Origin: Aldrovandia affinis
Taxonomy: Eukaryota > Chordata > Actinopteri > Notacanthiformes > Halosauridae
Direction of reading: 5' to 3'
NCBI GenBank assembly: GCA_029706075.1
Contig: JAINUG010000395.1
Coordinates: 62,001-126,000, forward strand
Length of the DNA stretch: 64,000 bases
The notes under the pieces are model-generated. The model saw nothing but the letters and a program-made list of their open reading frames with translations. It was not told where the DNA came from and did no database searches. Each line of letters starts with the position of its first letter. The stretch's first letter is position 1. Shown piece after piece: positions 62,501-64,000 of this stretch. The translations under genes and the position numbers were made by a program.

Positions 62501-62543
62501 CGTTCTGGGGCGTGACCAGCAGGGGCTGGGCCAAATTTTTCTC
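51710..62543 (-). CDS. abcb7: ABCB7 mitochondrial iron-sulfur-pathway ABC transporter, 3' half (six exons)
   Basis: Coding exons in transcript order are 62543-62380, 61893-61764, 61011-60840, 59661-59558, 54902-54795 and 51925-51710. Together they give 894 nt: 297 codons plus a TGA stop, in one continuous frame, with consensus AG/GT at every junction. The product is the complete nucleotide-binding domain and C-terminus of ABCB7. It shows Walker A (GGSGSGKST), the Q-loop glutamine (VVPQ), the signature LSGGEKQR, Walker B (LLYDEATS), the D-loop SSLD and the switch histidine in IAHRLS; all are intact. The tail ends KGCGNCSC, the ending I know from vertebrate ABCB7 and which separates it from ABCB6, ABCB8 and ABCB10. 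Known family role: a homodimeric half-transporter of the inner mitochondrial membrane with its ATPase domain in the matrix; it exports a sulfur/glutathione-containing compound needed for cytosolic iron-sulfur protein assembly. Human ABCB7 is about 750 residues, so about 450 N-terminal residues lie beyond the window. Confidence 0.96.
51926..54794 (-). other. abcb7: abcb7 last intron
   Basis: A 2.9-kb intron between the H-switch exon and the terminal exon. It contains a short GA-rich stretch (52795-52830), a G-run at 53101-53110, a CA/CGCA microsatellite (53745-53825), and CACG/CA repeats near 54208-54233. GC is higher at 52870-53480. I see no coding exon or recognisable transposon in it. Confidence 0.8.
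53745..53825. repeat. CA/CGCA/CGTACA compound microsatellite
   Basis: CA units followed by six-base CACACG-type and GTACAC units, in the last abcb7 intron. Confidence 0.9.
54795..54902 (-). CDS. abcb7: abcb7 exon: H-switch region
   Basis: Acceptor CAG at 54905-54903, donor GTAAG from 54794. The exon is 108 nt, exactly 36 codons in phase 0/0. It starts [10 protein letters not shown] and ends DEIIVLNE. It contains the switch histidine in [10 protein letters not shown], which contacts the ATP gamma-phosphate, and the [10 protein letters not shown] strand conserved in ABCB7. The acceptor of this exon is more than 4.6 kb from the previous donor (59557), the longest intron seen, and that intron hosts a Tc1-derived element and a SINE. 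Confidence 0.95.
55038..55590 (-). mobile_element. internally deleted Tc1-like transposon in abcb7 intron
   Basis: Inverted ends: CACTATCGTTCAAAGGTTTG at the left, and at the right CAAACTTTTGAACGGTAGTG, its near-exact reverse complement. Both are flanked by TA, the Tc1/mariner target duplication. On the minus strand an open frame of 99 codons (55494-55195) encodes the C-terminal end of a Tc1 transposase: it contains [20 protein letters not shown], with the final catalytic glutamate of the DDE triad in NPIE. The N-terminal two thirds are missing and the element is about 550 bp, so it cannot be autonomous. Confidence 0.9.
56215..56465 (+). mobile_element. LINE 3'-end fragment
   Basis: The read-through resembles the end of a LINE reverse-transcriptase ORF (a degraded KTLI-like ending near 56275-56290) followed by a tail GAGAAGAGTGCTACACAAAT plus AAA, the form of many fish LINE 3' ends. 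It is short and decayed; the clade is not assigned. Confidence 0.45.
57923..58322 (-). mobile_element. tRNA-derived SINE (family A) with 16-bp target duplications
   Basis: Flanked on both sides by CAAGGTCTAACTTCTT (57907-57922 and 58323-58338). The minus strand begins GGGGCGGCGGATGGCGTAGC, contains a polymerase III B-box-like GGTTCGAAACC (within 58224-58239), a GC-rich body with GGCGGCATTTGGCTGTCCGC, and ends in GAGGGTATAATTGGCAACC and an A/T-rich tail. The same layout recurs at 718, 8060, 40971 and 48161. This copy has perfect duplications and is probably the youngest. Confidence 0.9.
59457..59518. repeat. CAA/TAA trinucleotide microsatellite
   Basis: A run of CAA (about 14 units) passing into TAA and TGATAA-type units, in an abcb7 intron about 40 bp from the signature exon donor. 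Confidence 0.9.
59558..59661 (-). CDS. abcb7: abcb7 exon: ABC signature, Walker B, D-loop
   Basis: Acceptor CAG at 59664-59662, donor GTGAGT from 59557. The exon is 104 nt: two bases that complete a glycine codon plus 34 codons, ending in phase 0 at SITEE. It carries the rest of the signature ([12 protein letters not shown]), Walker B (VLLYDEATS, with the catalytic glutamate after the aspartate) and the D-loop SSLD. All catalytic residues are present. On the intron side, a pure CAA/TAA microsatellite (59457-59518) lies about 40 bp beyond the donor site. Confidence 0.95.
59662..60839 (-). other. abcb7: abcb7 intron with 31-bp minisatellite
   Basis: A 1.2-kb intron within the glycine codon of the ABC signature. 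The part nearest the downstream exon carries the 31-bp tandem array at 59740-60010. The remaining 800 bp shows nothing recognisable. Confidence 0.8.
59740..60010. repeat. 31-bp minisatellite, about nine units
   Basis: Units read as variants of CACTGCCTTAGAAACTACAT plus CACCCAAAAC. Three unit types (CCCTTAT, GCCTTAG, GCATTAT) occur in that order twice in succession, giving a 93-bp higher-order period before the order decays. It lies in an abcb7 intron. Confidence 0.9.
60840..61011 (-). CDS. abcb7: abcb7 exon: helical subdomain up to the ABC signature
   Basis: Acceptor CAG at 61014-61012, donor GTAGGTG from 60839. The exon is 172 nt: 57 codons plus one base (phase 1). It starts [13 protein letters not shown] directly after the Q-loop glutamine and ends GERGLKLS plus the G of the next glycine codon. 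It therefore covers the helical subdomain, the VGERGLKLS stretch before the signature, and the first residues of LSGGEKQR. The helical part (residues 20-37 of the exon) matches vertebrate ABCB7 closely, with ordinary substitutions. Confidence 0.95.
61012..61763 (-). other. abcb7: abcb7 intron, no recognisable content
   Basis: A 752-bp phase-0 intron between the Q-loop exon and the helical-subdomain exon. AT-rich; I see no repeat or element in it. Confidence 0.8.
61764..61893 (-). CDS. abcb7: abcb7 exon: end of Walker A to the Q-loop
   Basis: Acceptor CAG at 61896-61894, donor GTGAGT from 61763. The exon is 130 nt. Its first base completes the split glycine codon, and 43 codons follow, opening with KST of the P-loop and closing with VVPQ. 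The glutamine of VVPQ is the Q-loop residue that senses ATP and contacts the coupling helix. The phase-2 to phase-0 arithmetic fits both neighbouring exons exactly. No frameshift or missing key residue is seen. Confidence 0.95.
61894..62379 (-). other. abcb7: abcb7 intron splitting Walker A, no recognisable content
   Basis: A 486-bp phase-2 intron inside the P-loop glycine codon. No repeat recognised. Confidence 0.8.
62380..62543 (-). CDS. abcb7: abcb7 exon: start of nucleotide-binding domain, Walker A
   Basis: Acceptor CAG at 62546-62544, donor GTAGG from 62379. The exon is 164 nt, starts in phase 0 with EKNLAQPLL and ends two bases into a glycine codon (phase 2). It encodes the linker into the nucleotide-binding domain, the A-loop region ([10 protein letters not shown], aromatic residues that normally stack on the adenine) and the first part of Walker A ([10 protein letters not shown]). 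The Walker A lysine and serine come from the next exon, so the intron splits the P-loop. A T-rich tract leads into the acceptor on the minus strand. This is the most upstream exon that I can identify here. Confidence 0.95.
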
Positions 62544-62830
62544 CTGGTAACAGACACAGACAAGACACCGAATGTAAGATAGCAGGATGTCCCATTGGGG
62601 AAGCAGCAGAGTGAGGTCAACGTGGTTCTGATCGAGATCTGGGTTCAATAATCTGAACGAAGGGGCTGCAGGGTGGAGCGTCCTGTTAAGACACTGTTCC
62701 AGCGTCCCACAGTCTGGCACTGAATCCTGACACGGAGGGAAACTGGCCGATAGCCCAGCAGAGCAGCGCATAACCGGCCATGGCAATCTCCCAAACCCAT
62801 TGAGAATGGCGCACTGATGAGACGGACTCA

Positions 62831-62980
62831 TTGGTTCTGTGCGGCTCAGAACATGACAGCAGAGCATGGCGTTGACAATGCTTAGGTTGTGGATTGGGAC
62901 CATGTACATACTGAAACATGTATGCATCCACTACCACATTTTGGATGAAAGCATCTGCTAAATGGCATATATTATATTAT
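62831..62980 (+). mobile_element. tRNA-derived SINE (family C)
   Basis: Reads TTGGTTCTGTGCGGCTCAG, then GTTGACAATGCTTAGGTTGT, and ends with GCATCTGCTAAATGGCATAT. The head and middle match the better-preserved minus-strand copy at 23350-23521, and the tail matches the remnant at 3041. The B-box is degraded here (GGATTGGGACC). It sits in an abcb7 intron. Confidence 0.75.
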
Positions 62981-63819
62981 GGACCTACAAATACAACTGG
63001 GCATTTAAAATTGGCAGAAAAGGCATACAAATTTGGGCTCATATTTACAAAAAAATAAAAATAATTAAAAACTCATTAAATAATAGTAATAATCTATGAA
63101 TTATTTACTATTAAATAATAGAATAATCTGACAACATGACTGCCCACACTGCACACAGATCATCTGTCCATGTCACAGAGCAGCTTCACAAATCCTCAGT
63201 TAACTGCTGAATGTGGTTCTGCAAAGAACGTTCCTAAACGTTCATACAAATAAAAATAAATTGAAAGGGATGTCAATTTCGGCTTCTGAGAGGGGAAAAA
63301 AAATGAAAAGGGGGAAAAATGTAGAGCATTATTAGAATTTACACTCATTTTACATCCATATTAATTTAAAATCATATTAGTGGATCAGTAATTGCTTGAT
63401 GTGCTGTGCTGTCACGGAGAGAACCACAATGAGCCACCATTACTGATCGCTGGAAACAATCGGACAAATTTTCAGCACGGTAATTATAGGCTGCATACAA
63501 ATGAGTTTGGTGAAAAATGAGCCACATCATATGCCACAGTGTTTTTTTTAACAATACCACCAAATTTATTTTGAGTTCCAGTAAAAAATATTCACCAGAT
63601 CATACCACACACTGCGGATGCATGAGTATTCAAATTAAAATTGTGCGATTTGAACATCTATTTCTAAACCGTTGTGATTTTGGCTTTTTTATTCTTTTCT
63701 TTTTTACACACAAGTAATTAAACAAAATAGTATGGACACCCGTCTGCGGGAGAGAAGCGCTTGACAGTGTGTATGCATTCTGCACGCACAACAGATGGTG
63801 ACTGGACACCAACGGGATT

Positions 63820-64000
63820 TACAGGTAACTGACAAAATAAAGGAAACACTTGAGTAAATGAGGGATACAAAGTATATTGAAAGCAGGTGCTTCCACACAA
63901 GTGTGGTTCCTGAGTTAATTAAGCAATTAACATCCCATCATGCTTAGGATCATGTATAAAAGTATTGGGCAGGTCCAGTTGCCCATTATTTTGGCTACCA
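63820..64000 (+). mobile_element. Tc1-type non-autonomous repeat, cut by window edge
   Basis: Starts after a TA with CAGGTAACTGACAAAATAAA and GGAAACACTTGAGTAAATGA, a sequence I recognise as the end of an abundant fish Tc1-like miniature repeat. The other end lies beyond 64000, so neither the length nor the second inverted end can be checked. Confidence 0.6.

Larger units (their letters stand above)
62544..64000 (-). other. abcb7: abcb7 intron, running off the window
   Basis: Sequence upstream of the first visible exon. It holds one SINE (62831-62980) and the start of a Tc1-type repeat (from 63820). I found no further exon up to 64000, so the next upstream exon lies outside. Confidence 0.7.

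Overview
This is vertebrate nuclear DNA, almost certainly from a teleost fish. It has one recognisable multi-exon gene with GT-AG introns, and the rest is AT-rich sequence full of fish-type repeats: Tc1-like and hAT DNA transposons, L2- and CR1-type LINEs, tRNA-derived SINEs (including a Mermaid-type SINE and one with an L2-like 3' tail), CA microsatellites and minisatellites. Several SINE and LINE tails resemble those described from eels and other lower teleosts, but the species cannot be fixed from the sequence alone.

The only host protein-coding gene I can support is the 3' half of abcb7, the mitochondrial ABC half-transporter of the iron-sulfur export pathway. It lies on the minus strand between 62543 and 51710. 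Six exons are resolved to the base. They encode the last 297 residues, which is the whole nucleotide-binding domain plus the lysine/glutamate-rich tail ending in a cysteine motif. The exons for the mitochondrial presequence and membrane helices lie beyond base 64000. The introns carry a deleted Tc1 element, a tRNA-derived SINE flanked by 16-bp duplications, a 31-bp minisatellite and the start of another Tc1-type repeat. A 40-bp tandem repeat begins 18 bp past the stop codon.

The 51 kb downstream of abcb7 holds no intact host gene that I can recognise. It is a stratified graveyard of mobile elements. 1-15.5 kb: SINEs, CA/GA microsatellites, a 42-bp minisatellite and an internally deleted L2 LINE. 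15.5-17.8 kb: a putative hAT-like element carrying a solo LTR with a 5-bp target duplication. 25.4-27.7 kb: a roughly 43-bp minisatellite split by a 1.4-kb insertion that itself received a Mermaid-type SINE. 31.4-32.8 kb: a CpG-rich, promoter-like zone of unknown ownership. 34.4-39.4 kb: two pieces of CR1-type LINE (reverse transcriptase; esterase-type ORF1) on either side of an RNF5-like RING-finger gene fragment, a degenerate Tc1 transposon and a short hAT repeat. 39.7-43.1 kb: a second L2 LINE split by a SINE and by a 1-kb inverted-repeat transposon. 43.3-44 kb: half a Tc1 element. 46.4-49.4 kb: a hAT element with two internal inverted duplications, followed by a SINE split by another hAT element with an exact 8-bp duplication.

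Nothing here looks like a new multi-gene system. The most interesting items are the nested insertions with readable target-site duplications, the twice-folded hAT element, the RNF5-like fragment inside a LINE-rich zone, and the tandem repeat in the abcb7 3' untranslated region.
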